Positions 1-9,935 of a DNA stretch of 64,000 bases are shown here, piece by piece. Source of the DNA: Enterococcus canis NBRC 100695 (GTDB taxonomy: Bacteria > Bacillota > Bacilli > Lactobacillales > Enterococcaceae); contig NZ_BCQJ01000003.1 of NCBI RefSeq assembly GCF_001544375.1, positions 248,001 through 312,000 of the forward strand, given 5' to 3'. How positions within the stretch are numbered: position 1 is the stretch's first letter; the number at the start of each line of letters is the position of its first letter. The position numbers and the translations under genes were made by a program. A model generated the notes under the pieces. The model saw only the letters and a program-made list of their open reading frames with translations, had not been told where the DNA came from and did not search any database.

Positions 1-62
1 ATCACTTCCTTTTGGCTACATTTTACCAAATCTCGTGAATCAGGCAAAGAGACAACCCTTGG

Positions 63-416
63 CTACTCTGCCAGTGGTAGTTCAATCCGGATGATATCTT
101 TTCGTGGTGCTGAAAATTGGAACCCAGCGGCCACCATTTCATTTTTAACATTGACGTCAATGGACACATATTCCCTAGTTGTATGCAGCAAACGCTTGAT
201 GGCGATATCAATCTCGTGCTTTGTAATTTTTTTCTTAGTGTTGACTAAAATCAACGTGACTTTATCGTACGTATCTGCATAGATGATTTGTGTCCGGTCT
301 AAAGAATAGAATTTGAATAGCTTGATTGCCTTATCACCAAATACATACTGCGTGATGTTAGGATAAAAAGAGGCAAGATTCAAATTTGAATTCACCGGTG
401 TCTCAATTAATTTCAT
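63..416 (-). CDS. DUF1827 family protein
   Basis: A 117-residue protein resembling the DUF1827 family of streptococci and enterococci, which has no established function. It is soluble, with no signal peptide or membrane segment, and starts MKLIETPVNSN. I chose the ATG at 414-416 over the adjacent upstream GTG because AAGGAGG (424-430) then lies seven bases away. It follows the threonine dehydratase gene by about a dozen bases, so the two are probably co-transcribed. The family call rests on remembered similarity at the N-terminus and on length; function is unknown. Confidence 0.7.
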   Translation of the reverse strand: MKLIETPVNSNLNLASFYPNITQYVFGDKAIKLFKFYSLDRTQIIYADTYDKVTLILVNTKKKITKHEIDIAIKRLLHTTREYVSIDVNVKNEMVAAGFQFSAPRKDIIRIELPLAE

Positions 417-428
417 CACATAACCTCC

Positions 429-1394
429 TTATAAAATACCCTTTAAAACGGAAAAATCGATATTGCCGCCAGAAACCACGGCCACCGTCTTTTTCCCCTT
501 CAGTAGATGATTGATTTGTCCGCTGAGAATTGCAGCGGTACTAAGGGCGCCCGCACCTTCCGCCACGACTTTTTCTTTCAAGGCTAAGTAAAAGATAGCC
601 CGTTGAATATCTGCTTCTTCCACTAAGACGGTCTCGTCGATCCGCTTGTGTAGCAACTCATAGGTCAAAGCCCCTGCCAAGGCGACATCACAGCCGTCCG
701 CCAAGGTTTTTGAGGTTCGATTTACAACTAATTGTTGTGCCCACAGTGAGCTGATCATGCCGTGGACCTGATAAGACTGCACCCCAATGATGCGCGTCTC
801 AGGATGTAGTTCCTTGATGGCTAAAGCGATTCCGGCAATCAACCCACCCCCGCCAATGGGGACAATGACATTATCTACATCTGGTAAATCAGCTAAAATC
901 TCTAAGCCAATCGTCCCTTGTCCTTCAATTACATCGCGGTCATCAAAAGGCGAGATAAACACTTCACCTGTTTGCTGGGCCTCTTGAATCGTCAATTCTT
1001 TGGTCTCATCAAAACTTTCGCCTACTAGCACCACCTCGGCGCCATAGCCTTTCGTTGCCTCAATTTTCGTCAAAGGTGCCGTAACCGGCATAAAAATTCG
1101 CGCCCTAATCCCTAAAAGTGAAGCAGCTAGCGCGACGCCTTGGGCATGATTTCCGGCTGAACAGGCAATTACACCCGCTTGCTTCTCTACTTCGCTTAAT
1201 TTATGCAGCTTATTATATGCCCCGCGGAATTTGAAGGCCCCGGTTCGTTGCAGATTTTCTAGTTTTAAAAAAATTTCTCCATCATATTCTTGGGAGAGGA
1301 TATTGCTAGGTGCTAACGGCGTCCGTATCGCTAAATTTTGTAATGTTTGTGCCGCGGCATTGATTCCCGCCAGCTCATTCATTTGTGTTTCCAT
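429..1394 (-). CDS. Threonine/serine dehydratase, short form without ACT domain
   Basis: A 321-residue PLP enzyme of fold type II that would deaminate threonine to 2-oxobutanoate (and serine to pyruvate) in the cytoplasm. Visible motifs: the PLP lysine in GAFKFRGAY (K55), phosphate-binding SAGNHAQG (79-86), GGGGL (181-185) and a late SGGN. It ends without the regulatory ACT-like domain of biosynthetic IlvA, so the length fits the catabolic TdcB type. The reading frame is open upstream, but the ATG at 1392-1394 has the only good ribosome binding site (GAAGGTGAG). The DUF1827 gene follows closely. Confidence 0.85.
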   Translation of the reverse strand: METQMNELAGINAAAQTLQNLAIRTPLAPSNILSQEYDGEIFLKLENLQRTGAFKFRGAYNKLHKLSEVEKQAGVIACSAGNHAQGVALAASLLGIRARIFMPVTAPLTKIEATKGYGAEVVLVGESFDETKELTIQEAQQTGEVFISPFDDRDVIEGQGTIGLEILADLPDVDNVIVPIGGGGLIAGIALAIKELHPETRIIGVQSYQVHGMISSLWAQQLVVNRTSKTLADGCDVALAGALTYELLHKRIDETVLVEEADIQRAIFYLALKEKVVAEGAGALSTAAILSGQINHLLKGKKTVAVVSGGNIDFSVLKGIL

Positions 1395-1491
1395 AAGCTC
1401 ACCTTCTGTTATTTTCTCTACCCTAAAGGTAGCGTTTTCTAAAAGCAAGGTCAAGTAGGAATAACAAAGAAATTCAGGGAAATTAAAGAAG

Positions 1492-1521
1492 AAAAAAATG
1501 AGACAAAGTCGCCTTTGCCTC
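1492..1521 (-). terminator. Terminator of groESL
   Basis: On the minus strand GAGGCAAAG - GCGA - CTTTGTCTC forms a nine-base stem with one G-U pair, followed by a run of seven T. It lies 20 bases after the groEL stop codon. Confidence 0.85.
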
Positions 1522-1540
1522 ATTCTTATTCAGTCGTGAA

Positions 1541-3178
<1,638 letters not shown>

Positions 3179-3198
3179 TCATTGGATTGATTAATAAA

Positions 3199-3483
3199 TT
3201 ACGCTACGATCGCCATTAAATCTTTTTCGTGAACGACCAGATATTCTTTTCCTTCAAATTTCACTTCGGTACCAGCATATTTTTCAAATACGACTGTGTC
3301 GCCCTCTTTCACAGAAAGGGGTGCTTTTTCACCGTTGTCTAACAAACGGCCTTCACCGACTGCGATAATGGTTCCTGTTTGCGGTTTTTCTTGTGCCGCA
3401 GAAGCTAGGACGATACCGCCTACCGTTTTTTCTTCTTCTTTTGCTACTTCAATGATGACACGATCACCTAATGGTTTTAACAC
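3199..3483 (-). CDS. groES: 10-kDa co-chaperonin GroES
   Basis: A 94-residue co-chaperonin that caps the GroEL ring. It begins [13 protein letters not shown], contains the mobile-loop region [17 protein letters not shown] and ends with the usual [12 protein letters not shown]. The start codon is GTG (3481-3483), preceded by GGAGGGATTCAC. First gene of the groESL operon, directly downstream of a sigma-A promoter and CIRCE element. Confidence 0.98.
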   Translation of the reverse strand: MLKPLGDRVIIEVAKEEEKTVGGIVLASAAQEKPQTGTIIAVGEGRLLDNGEKAPLSVKEGDTVVFEKYAGTEVKFEGKEYLVVHEKDLMAIVA

Positions 3484-3516
3484 GTGAATCCCTCCATAAA
3501 AGAATCTAGATTTTAG

Positions 3517-3543
3517 TTAGCACTCTCAACTCATGAGTGCTAA
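3517..3543 (-). promoter_or_regulatory. CIRCE operator (HrcA binding site) of groESL
   Basis: A perfect inverted repeat, TTAGCACTC - 9 bases - GAGTGCTAA, matching the CIRCE consensus bound by the heat-shock repressor HrcA. It begins about ten bases after the -10 box and so covers the transcription start. Confidence 0.97.
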
Positions 3544-3554
3544 CCCACTTCTTT

Positions 3555-3583
3555 ATAATACTCATTTCACTTACTAAATGCAA
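3555..3583 (-). promoter_or_regulatory. Sigma-A promoter of groESL
   Basis: Minus strand: TTGCAT (3578-3583), 17-base spacer, TATTAT (3555-3560). CIRCE lies immediately downstream, as expected for an HrcA-controlled operon. Confidence 0.88.
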
Positions 3584-3691
3584 GCCTTTTGATTCTGATT
3601 TTCTCTCGTAGAAAAAAGTTCTATCCTGGCTACCATCAGCAGAAGGGAATCGTTCGTCCTATGGTATACTATCATCGAAAGGAGTGCTGTT

Positions 3692-4357
3692 ATGTCTATT
3701 CGAAAATACGCGTTAGCAACGATTGGCTTATTTGCTTTTGTCCAGCTGGCGCCTTTACTTTATGTTCATTTTGTCTCCTCACAAACCGTCTATATCTTGA
3801 TTGCCACCTTGCTCTATATCATTGGTGCACTGGGCATGATCTGGTTTTACCGTGGTGCTGAGCCGGTTATCACGGAGCAAGCTGCTAAACCTTTAGCAAC
3901 GCCCCTGATTATTTTGATTGGATTGGGTTTTATCATCCCTTCATTGTTACTGCAAAATGTTGCTTTCCTAATTGAAAGTCAACTATTTGGAGCGCCAGTT
4001 GGGTCAGAGAATACCGAAAATATTATCCAACTGATTTTACAAAATCCAGCCTTTATTGTTGCTACCACCATTGCGGGACCTATCATGGAAGAATTTGTTT
4101 TCCGTCGGGCGATTCTCGGCTGGTCAGCTAAAAAAATCGGCTTTCTCGGTGGGGCCCTGCTAAGCTCAGCCCTCTTCTCATTAGCCCATGCTGACGGTCA
4201 TTTTCTCGTCTACTTCTCATTAGGCTTATTGTTTGCTGGTCTTTATAAATGGACGGGAAAAGTTTGGACGGCTATGTTGACTCACTGTGGTATGAACGCC
4301 TTAGTGGTGATTGCCCAGCTCCTGGTTCACGCTGGTGTTCTGCAATTACCTCAGTAA
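3692..4357 (+). CDS. CPBP family intramembrane metalloprotease
   Basis: A 221-residue polytopic membrane protein of the CPBP (Abi/CAAX-protease-like) family. The diagnostic glutamate pair is in IMEEFVFRR (E133, E134) and a histidine motif in SLAHADGH (H166); most of the rest is hydrophobic. In lactic acid bacteria such proteins are often tied to bacteriocin self-immunity or membrane protein processing, but the substrate here is unknown. AAAGGAG precedes the ATG, and a TATACT box lies just upstream. It is monocistronic and ends at a terminator shared with the converging rex gene. Confidence 0.88.
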   Translation: MSIRKYALATIGLFAFVQLAPLLYVHFVSSQTVYILIATLLYIIGALGMIWFYRGAEPVITEQAAKPLATPLIILIGLGFIIPSLLLQNVAFLIESQLFGAPVGSENTENIIQLILQNPAFIVATTIAGPIMEEFVFRRAILGWSAKKIGFLGGALLSSALFSLAHADGHFLVYFSLGLLFAGLYKWTGKVWTAMLTHCGMNALVVIAQLLVHAGVLQLPQ

Positions 4358-4377
4358 ATGGTAAAAAAAATTCAATA

Positions 4378-4420
4378 CTAAAAAACATCCTGTGCCGACA
4401 TTGGACAGGATGTTTTTTAG
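4378..4420. terminator. Bidirectional terminator between the CPBP gene and rex
   Basis: CTAAAAAACATCCTGT pairs with ACAGGATGTTTTTTAG across an 11-base loop. The stem has A runs on one side and T runs on the other, so it can terminate both converging genes. Confidence 0.9.
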
Positions 4421-4426
4421 TATTGC

Positions 4427-5062
4427 CTATTCTGGTTGATGATGATGCAAAAAGTAAATCAACGTTTGCAATTCATTGGTCAAATCAACATTTTGGACTA
4501 AAACACCAGCATCGGCATGAATTCTGGCTGGCGTAAAGTTCAAAATACCTTTGATTCCAGCGGCCACTAACTCATTAACCGTTTCTTGCGCCTGTGAAGC
4601 CGGAATTGTCAAAATCGCGATCTCGATTTGCTGAACTTTGATTTGTTCCAGCATATCTTCCATTGGATAGACCGGGATGCCATCCACAATGCGGCCCACG
4701 ATATCTTCTTTGACATCAAAGGCACAACTGATGCGGATGCTATTACTTTGATGGAAGCGGTATTTCAGTAAGGCACTCCCTAAATTCCCCACCCCAACTA
4801 AAGCGACATTAGTCAACTCGTCGTCATTCAAAGTTTTAGCAAAAAAGTTCATTAGGGTTTCGACATCATAGCCGTAACCGCGCTTGCCCAGTTCCCCAAA
4901 GTAAGAAAAATCCCGACGAATGGTGGCACTGTCCACTTGGACTGCTTCACTAAGTTCTGTTGAAGAAACTTTCGTCTTACCAGTATTGTGAAGTATGCGC
5001 AAATAACGATAATACAAAGGCAGACGCTTGGCGGTCGCCTTTGGAATGTTTTGTTCTTTCAC
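4427..5062 (-). CDS. rex: Redox-sensing transcriptional repressor Rex
   Basis: A 211-residue NADH/NAD+-responsive repressor that usually controls fermentation and anaerobic metabolism genes. The N-terminal winged helix contains [13 protein letters not shown] and [21 protein letters not shown]; a Rossmann domain follows with GVGNLG (90-95) and the domain-swap C-terminal helix. Length matches the family. Translation starts at GTG (5060-5062) behind a GGAGGG site. A TTGCTT-18-TATTAT promoter is plausible upstream. The gene is single and diverges from the ABC-F gene. Confidence 0.96.
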   Translation of the reverse strand: MKEQNIPKATAKRLPLYYRYLRILHNTGKTKVSSTELSEAVQVDSATIRRDFSYFGELGKRGYGYDVETLMNFFAKTLNDDELTNVALVGVGNLGSALLKYRFHQSNSIRISCAFDVKEDIVGRIVDGIPVYPMEDMLEQIKVQQIEIAILTIPASQAQETVNELVAAGIKGILNFTPARIHADAGVLVQNVDLTNELQTLIYFLHHHQPE

Positions 5063-5322
5063 TGTATTCCCTCCTGAGTGAATCTATTCCACGTTCACTA
5101 TCCACATAATAGCAGTATTGTAAAGGAAAAAGCAATTTATCCGCCTACAATTGTGAATTTTTTAATTTTTTCTAATCGTTGTCAAATAGCGATTGGAATG
5201 CGCTTTCGAAATCATTCACCCCGTTATCTTAGCAAAATTCACAAAGTTCTTTTTTCCTCGCTAGCCTTTGGGGAATATGCTAAACTGGAGCTAATGGATC
5301 CAAGAGAAATGAGGAAAATACA

Positions 5323-7242
5323 ATGATTATCCTACAAGCTAACCAGGTAGCCCGCTATTTTGGCGCCGAGGTTTTATTTGAAAATATTCAACTAGAAGTT
5401 GATAGTCACAGCCGCATCGCCCTGGTTGGCCGGAACGGCGCCGGCAAATCGACTTTGTTAAAAATTATTGCTGGCTTAGAAGCGCCTGATACCGGTACAA
5501 TTGCCAAAAATAAACAAGCTACTATTGGCTATCTAGCCCAAAATACAGGACTAGACTCGGAGGAAACTGTCTGGAACGAAATGTTAGGCGCCTTTGAAGA
5601 AGTCCGCCAAATGGAACGACGCATGCGGGAGTTAGAGCTAGAGATTAGTGAGGCCTTGCCCGAATCACCTAGCTATCAATTGATTTTAAAAGAATACGAC
5701 CGGCTGCAGCATGACTTTGCTGAGGTGAATGGGTACGGCTATGAAGCGGAGATTCGTTCCGTTCTCCATGGTTTTCGGTTTCCGGAGACGATGTTTGAGC
5801 AAGTAATCAATACACTCTCTGGGGGTCAGAAAACCCGGCTAGCCCTCGCCCGGCTATTACTGCAAAAGCCTGATATCTTGATTTTAGATGAGCCCACCAA
5901 CCATTTGGACATTGAGACTCTTAGTTGGTTAGAAGGCTACTTGCAAAATTATCGTGGCGCTCTGTTAATCGTTTCCCATGACCGCTACTTCTTAGATAAG
6001 GTTGCAACGGAGGTTTACGAATTGAGTCGCCGGAAAATCCACCGGTATAAGGGCAATTATTCCAAGTATTTGGACTTAAAAGCGGAACAATTGGCAACGC
6101 AATGGAAGGCCTATGAAAAGCAACAGACCGAAATTGCCAAATTAGAAGATTTTGTTGCTCGTAATTTAGTGCGGGCCAGCACCACCAAACGAGCTCAAAG
6201 CCGCCGGAAAGCCTTAGAAAAAATGGATCGACTAGATCGACCACAAGGGGATGAAAAATCGGCAAATTTCCTGTTTGCCATCGACAAGCCTTCTGGCAAT
6301 GTCGTCTTACAGGTGGAGGACGCCGCCATCGGCTATGATGAAGTCTTATCCGCCCCTATCAACCTTGATATTCGTCGTCAGGACGCCATTGCTTTAGTCG
6401 GACCGAATGGAATCGGCAAGTCAACGCTTTTAAAAGCTATTATTGGTACCCAGCCTTTCTTACAAGGTGAAAGCCGGCTTGGTACAAACGTTGAGATTGG
6501 CTACTACGATCAAGAACAGGCCCAGCTCCACAGCACTAAGACGGTCCTGGCTGAAATCTGGGATGAGCACCCTATGACACCGGAAAAAGATATCCGCTCT
6601 GTTTTAGGCAGCTTCCTTTTTTCTGGTGAGGATGTCGAAAAAACCATTCCGCTACTAAGCGGTGGTGAAAAAGCACGGGTAGCCTTGGCTAAGTTGTCTA
6701 TGGACCACGATAACTTCTTGATTCTAGATGAACCGACGAACCACTTGGACATCGACAACAAGGAAGTGCTGGAAAATGCCTTAATTGATTACGAAGGCAC
6801 CCTGTTCTTCGTTTCCCATGACCGCTATTTTATTAACCGCATTGCGACTAAAGTAGTGGAGCTCTCAGAAAATGGCAGTCGCGTTTATCTGGGTGATTAC
6901 GACTATTATCTGGAAAAGAAACGCGAAGAAGAAGAGTTGGCCGCCCTAGCAGAAGACACTGCGCCCGTAGAAACCAAGCAGACTGCCTATGCCTTGTCTA
7001 AAGAACAACAAAAGCTAGAACGCAGCTTGCAGCGAAAAATCGAAGCACTGGAAGCTGAAATGGCTAAAGTCGATACCGCCCTTGCTGAAACGCAGCATGC
7101 TATGAGCCAGCCGGCAGTCAGCGAAGACCATACTGAATTGATTCGCTTAAATGATGAGCTGGAGCATTATCAGTCGCAGCAAGAAAGTTTGCTAGATGAA
7201 TGGGAAAGCCTTTCCCTTGAACTAGAAGAATTAAGTCACTAA
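5323..7242 (+). CDS. ABC-F family ATP-binding protein (YdiF-like)
   Basis: A 639-residue soluble protein with two ABC ATPase domains and no membrane segments. The first domain has Walker A GRNGAGKST (36-44), signature LSGGQKTRLALA and ILDEPTNHLD; the second has GPNGIGKST, LSGGEKARVALA and ILDEPTNHLD. A charged linker joins them and a C-terminal coiled coil of about 90 residues follows. ABC-F proteins act on the ribosome as translation factors or antibiotic protection factors; domain layout and length resemble Bacillus YdiF rather than a resistance factor. The ribosome binding site is modest (ATGAGGAAAA). Confidence 0.92.
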   Translation: MIILQANQVARYFGAEVLFENIQLEVDSHSRIALVGRNGAGKSTLLKIIAGLEAPDTGTIAKNKQATIGYLAQNTGLDSEETVWNEMLGAFEEVRQMERRMRELELEISEALPESPSYQLILKEYDRLQHDFAEVNGYGYEAEIRSVLHGFRFPETMFEQVINTLSGGQKTRLALARLLLQKPDILILDEPTNHLDIETLSWLEGYLQNYRGALLIVSHDRYFLDKVATEVYELSRRKIHRYKGNYSKYLDLKAEQLATQWKAYEKQQTEIAKLEDFVARNLVRASTTKRAQSRRKALEKMDRLDRPQGDEKSANFLFAIDKPSGNVVLQVEDAAIGYDEVLSAPINLDIRRQDAIALVGPNGIGKSTLLKAIIGTQPFLQGESRLGTNVEIGYYDQEQAQLHSTKTVLAEIWDEHPMTPEKDIRSVLGSFLFSGEDVEKTIPLLSGGEKARVALAKLSMDHDNFLILDEPTNHLDIDNKEVLENALIDYEGTLFFVSHDRYFINRIATKVVELSENGSRVYLGDYDYYLEKKREEEELAALAEDTAPVETKQTAYALSKEQQKLERSLQRKIEALEAEMAKVDTALAETQHAMSQPAVSEDHTELIRLNDELEHYQSQQESLLDEWESLSLELEELSH

Positions 7243-7276
7243 AAAAATCAGAGTTGCGAGGGGCCCTCAGCAACTC
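7241..7276. terminator. Bidirectional terminator after the ABC-F gene
   Basis: AAAAAATCAGAGTTGC pairs with GCAACTCTGATTTTTT, with a further GAGGG/CCCTC extension near the loop. It lies between the converging ABC-F and yetF genes and can serve both. Confidence 0.92.
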
Positions 7277-7283
7277 TGATTTT

Positions 7284-7934
7284 TTATTGAGCAGCGACTT
7301 TTTCAGTGCTATAAGGGACGACCCGTAGTTCGCCTTGAAAATATTCCGCCAAAAAGATATTGGTAATATCAGTCAAACCCTTGTCCGTCAACTGCTGCTC
7401 CAGCCAAGTTTGATCCTTATCGATAGCCTCTAAAGCATCCTCCACCACGTGACCATCTGCGATAACGTAAGTGCCGCGATTAGGATCGCCCTTCTCCACA
7501 ATCGTTAAATCGCCATTTTGCTCTAGCTGGGCCGTTTTAATCTCGTCGATGGAATCCACCCCATGTAACCGCAGCATCGTGCCAAAGTCATGGGCTGAGA
7601 GATTAGCGTTTTTAAAGTTTTCAGGAATCAATTTGCCATGATCGATTAAGAGAATTGGTTGCCCGTCCACTAAACGCTTAACCTCTGGATTATGTAGCTT
7701 GGCGATGCGCAGAACCGTTACTAAGGTGCCCCAAATCAATAACACAATCAAAAATTGCAACAACGTGATTTGAGAGTTATAAATCACCCCACCGATGATT
7801 CCCCCTAATACATAATTCTGTACTTGATCCGCCGCGCTTTTTGGTGCCAGGTTGCCTTTGCCAGAAATATTGATGAAAATGATTAAACATAATAAACCAA
7901 CCGCCAGCTTCAAGCCAATGTCCATGTATGACAT
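7284..7934 (-). CDS. YetF-like (DUF421) membrane protein
   Basis: A 216-residue protein with three hydrophobic helices in the first 85 residues and a soluble C-terminal domain containing the family features NPEVKRLVDGQPILLIDHGK and the segment NLSAHDFGTMLRLHGV. This fits the DUF421/YetF family; its biochemical role is not established. The start codon overlaps the DUF3290 stop by one base, so the two are translationally coupled and probably form one membrane complex. Confidence 0.85.
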   Translation of the reverse strand: MSYMDIGLKLAVGLLCLIIFINISGKGNLAPKSAADQVQNYVLGGIIGGVIYNSQITLLQFLIVLLIWGTLVTVLRIAKLHNPEVKRLVDGQPILLIDHGKLIPENFKNANLSAHDFGTMLRLHGVDSIDEIKTAQLEQNGDLTIVEKGDPNRGTYVIADGHVVEDALEAIDKDQTWLEQQLTDKGLTDITNIFLAEYFQGELRVVPYSTEKVAAQ

Positions 7935-8398
7935 TACTCACCGCTCCCTTCTACATCTGTGATTTGAATCTCGCTACGATTGCCTACATCGATTTTTTCT
8001 AGCAAATAAGACAGCTTATCATCTGACATATGTAAGATGTAAAACTGCTCTTCTGCCATGATAACCGGATCGACATTCAAATCGGTGCGATTGATTTTAA
8101 TCACATCTGGATCCACATCCAGTGATTTTGCTGCCGCCTGAATCGTAGCCAACAGCTGAGCGTACTGATTATCACTGGCCTCTTCATTATAATAGGTGTT
8201 TAGCTGGACGCCTCCCAAAAGCAGCAACAAAATAATCAGCAGCACGCCGACTTCTTTTAAACGATAATCTAAACGACGCCGCACCCAGAAATAGCCCATA
8301 ATCAGCAACGCAATAAAAATTACCGCCATCACGGCCCACTGGATTTTATTGACCGTATGGGTTTGTTGTACCAAATATTGATAGGTATAAAATGGCAT
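7934..8398 (-). CDS. DUF3290 family membrane protein
   Basis: A 154-residue protein with two membrane helices (about residues 22-45 and 50-66) and a soluble C-terminal region. It matches the DUF3290 family, which commonly precedes YetF-like genes in lactobacilli and enterococci. Function is unknown. GGAGGGGAT precedes the ATG. The gene lies about 70 bases downstream of a strong minus-strand terminator, which suggests attenuation control of the pair. Confidence 0.8.
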   Translation of the reverse strand: MPFYTYQYLVQQTHTVNKIQWAVMAVIFIALLIMGYFWVRRRLDYRLKEVGVLLIILLLLLGGVQLNTYYNEEASDNQYAQLLATIQAAAKSLDVDPDVIKINRTDLNVDPVIMAEEQFYILHMSDDKLSYLLEKIDVGNRSEIQITDVEGSGE

Positions 8399-8467
8399 TC
8401 ATATCCCCTCCATTAACTCCTATTTTAGCAAAAAGGCGGCTAAGTTGCCTTTCATAAGCGTTCAAAC

Positions 8468-8500
8468 AAAAAAATAACCGTCCGGTGGGTGGCCGGACGG
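8468..8500 (-). terminator. Intrinsic terminator ahead of DUF3290-yetF
   Basis: On the minus strand CCGTCCGG - CCACCCA - CCGGACGG forms a perfect eight-base GC stem followed by TTATTTTTTT. It could end the upstream pncA transcript or act as the attenuator of the DUF3290 leader. Confidence 0.8.
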
Positions 8501-8603
8501 CAAGGAGTTATTTTTACGAGGAGTAAAAATGAAAAAGTGTTGTTCTCACGATGGGTAGTCGTGAAAACTGTTAGGGTTGTTTTGTTGGTATGCTTATACT
8601 ATA
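8501..8603 (-). promoter_or_regulatory. Structured leader upstream of the DUF3290 operon
   Basis: No gene is evident between pncA and DUF3290. The stretch holds a TATAGT -10-like box (8598-8603, minus), a ten-base hairpin (arms 8542-8551 and 8559-8568, one mismatch as a G-U pair) with loop CTACCCA, and an eight-base hairpin (8510-8517 with 8523-8530). The terminator with loop CCACCCA follows. The order promoter-like box, hairpins, terminator, gene is that of a cis-acting leader. No riboswitch class was recognised. Confidence 0.4.
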
Positions 8604-8674
8604 CCCAGTAGTTGTGAAGAAAGTATGTCGGAAAATTTTAGTTTTTGTTAGGTTTACTTAAGAAAGAATTAAGC

Positions 8675-9220
8675 CTAAATCACTTCTGCCCCGAGGGTAT
8701 TTTTAAAGTGTCCCAAAGCCCATTCATGTCCAACGGGGTCAAAGCTGGCTACGGCATCTTGATGAATCACCAACTGATAACCAAGGTTATACGCATCAAC
8801 AGCTGTGTGCAACACACAGATATCCGTGCAAACTCCGGTTAAATGGAGCTTCGTAATCTTGCGTTCTCGTAAGCGGATATCCAGATCTGTACCACTAAAA
8901 GCTGAATAGTGTCGTTTGTCGATCCAATAGACATTTTCTTTGTCGCGATTTTCTTCATATAAAGGGGCCAACGTACCGTACAAAGCGCGTCCGGATGTCC
9001 CCGCAACATTATGTGGTGGAAATAATTTATTTTCAGGATGATAAGGATCATTAGGATCGTGTTTATCAATCGTAAAAACCACGAATTGGTCCTTTTCAAT
9101 AAATTCCTTCGTCAAAGCCACCAAGGTAGACTCAATGGCTTGTCCCGGCTCACCGGTTGTTAAAGCACCGTCAGTTGCAACAAAATCATTGGTATAATCA
9201 ATTGAAATCAAGGCTTCCAT
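8675..9220 (-). CDS. pncA: Nicotinamidase/isochorismatase-family cysteine hydrolase
   Basis: A 181-residue enzyme expected to hydrolyse nicotinamide to nicotinate for NAD salvage. The catalytic triad is visible as D8 (ISIDYT), K102 (WIDKRH) and C135 (TDICVLHT), and the metal-site segment DKHDPNDPYHP follows the family pattern. AAGGAGGG precedes the ATG. It lies 12 bases downstream of mtnN and ends the nudix - macP-like - mtnN - pncA run. Isochorismatase-like hydrolases with other substrates cannot be fully excluded. Confidence 0.87.
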   Translation of the reverse strand: MEALISIDYTNDFVATDGALTTGEPGQAIESTLVALTKEFIEKDQFVVFTIDKHDPNDPYHPENKLFPPHNVAGTSGRALYGTLAPLYEENRDKENVYWIDKRHYSAFSGTDLDIRLRERKITKLHLTGVCTDICVLHTAVDAYNLGYQLVIHQDAVASFDPVGHEWALGHFKNTLGAEVI

Positions 9221-9232
9221 GGAATTCCCTCC

Positions 9233-9925
9233 TTAAACGATATGCTCGACAAATTTTACCACCATTTCGGCTGATTGACGACCCGCTTCTACGATAAACT
9301 CATCAAAAGTCGTGGCTGCTTCGTGGTCAGCTGTATCGCTAATAGCCCGTACTACCACAAAAGGTATGTTGAATTGGCTCGCTGTTTGTGCAATCGCCGC
9401 CCCTTCCATTTCACACGCTAGTGCTTCAGGAAAATCAGTGACTATTTGTTTGATTTTAGCTGGATCATTGATAAAGCTGTCGCCGGTAACAATCAAACCT
9501 TCCTGCACATTAAAGTCGGCTTTTTCAGCAGCTTGGGTAATTTCACTAACTAAATAGCGACTTGGTTCAAAGTACAATGGCATATTCGGCAGCTGACCTG
9601 GTTTGTAGCCAAAGCCTGTAACATCGACATCGAAATAGGCCAATTTTTCAGAAACCACGAGGTCGCCGACTTTTAGACCGGCCCCAATCCCACCGGCTGA
9701 TCCGGTATTAATCACCATATTAACGCCGTATTGTTGAATCAGCATTAAGGTCGTCATGGACGCCATTACCTTGCCAATACCAGAGCGGACAACGATTACT
9801 TCGTGTTTGCCCATAGCCCCAGAAGTATAGATAGCACCCCCGCGCTCCCAAGACATTTTATCTGTTAAACGTTCTTTTAAAATCGCCACTTCCTCATCCA
9901 TGGCGCCAATAATTCCTATTTTCAT
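9233..9925 (-). CDS. mtnN: 5'-methylthioadenosine/S-adenosylhomocysteine nucleosidase
   Basis: A 230-residue nucleosidase that cleaves adenine from methylthioadenosine and S-adenosylhomocysteine. It begins MKIGIIGAMDEEV (catalytic glutamate region) and contains NTGSAGG, GDSFI, EMEGAA and VRAISDTAD (catalytic aspartate region), typical of MtnN/Pfs. Its product S-ribosylhomocysteine is the substrate of LuxS at 32.3 kb. It is ten bases downstream of the MacP-like gene. Confidence 0.97.
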   Translation of the reverse strand: MKIGIIGAMDEEVAILKERLTDKMSWERGGAIYTSGAMGKHEVIVVRSGIGKVMASMTTLMLIQQYGVNMVINTGSAGGIGAGLKVGDLVVSEKLAYFDVDVTGFGYKPGQLPNMPLYFEPSRYLVSEITQAAEKADFNVQEGLIVTGDSFINDPAKIKQIVTDFPEALACEMEGAAIAQTASQFNIPFVVVRAISDTADHEAATTFDEFIVEAGRQSAEMVVKFVEHIV

Positions 9926-9935
9926 CTGTCTCCTC

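Noticed and set aside
1395-1523. N-terminal extension of the threonine dehydratase
   Set aside because: The extension begins inside the groESL terminator, lacks a ribosome binding site and is not part of the family's N-terminus.
3589-3861. A 90-codon ORF overlapping the start of the CPBP protease gene
   Set aside because: It is in another frame of the protease gene, has no ribosome binding site and shows cysteine/histidine-rich composition typical of a shadow frame.
5152-5243. Rex operator upstream of the ABC-F gene
   Set aside because: Single half-sites TTGTGAA (about 5152) and TTCACAA (about 5235) are some 80 bases apart; no complete Rex palindrome is present.
5078-5326. An 82-codon ORF between rex and the ABC-F gene
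   Set aside because: No ribosome binding site or family, low-complexity composition, and it covers the divergent promoter region.
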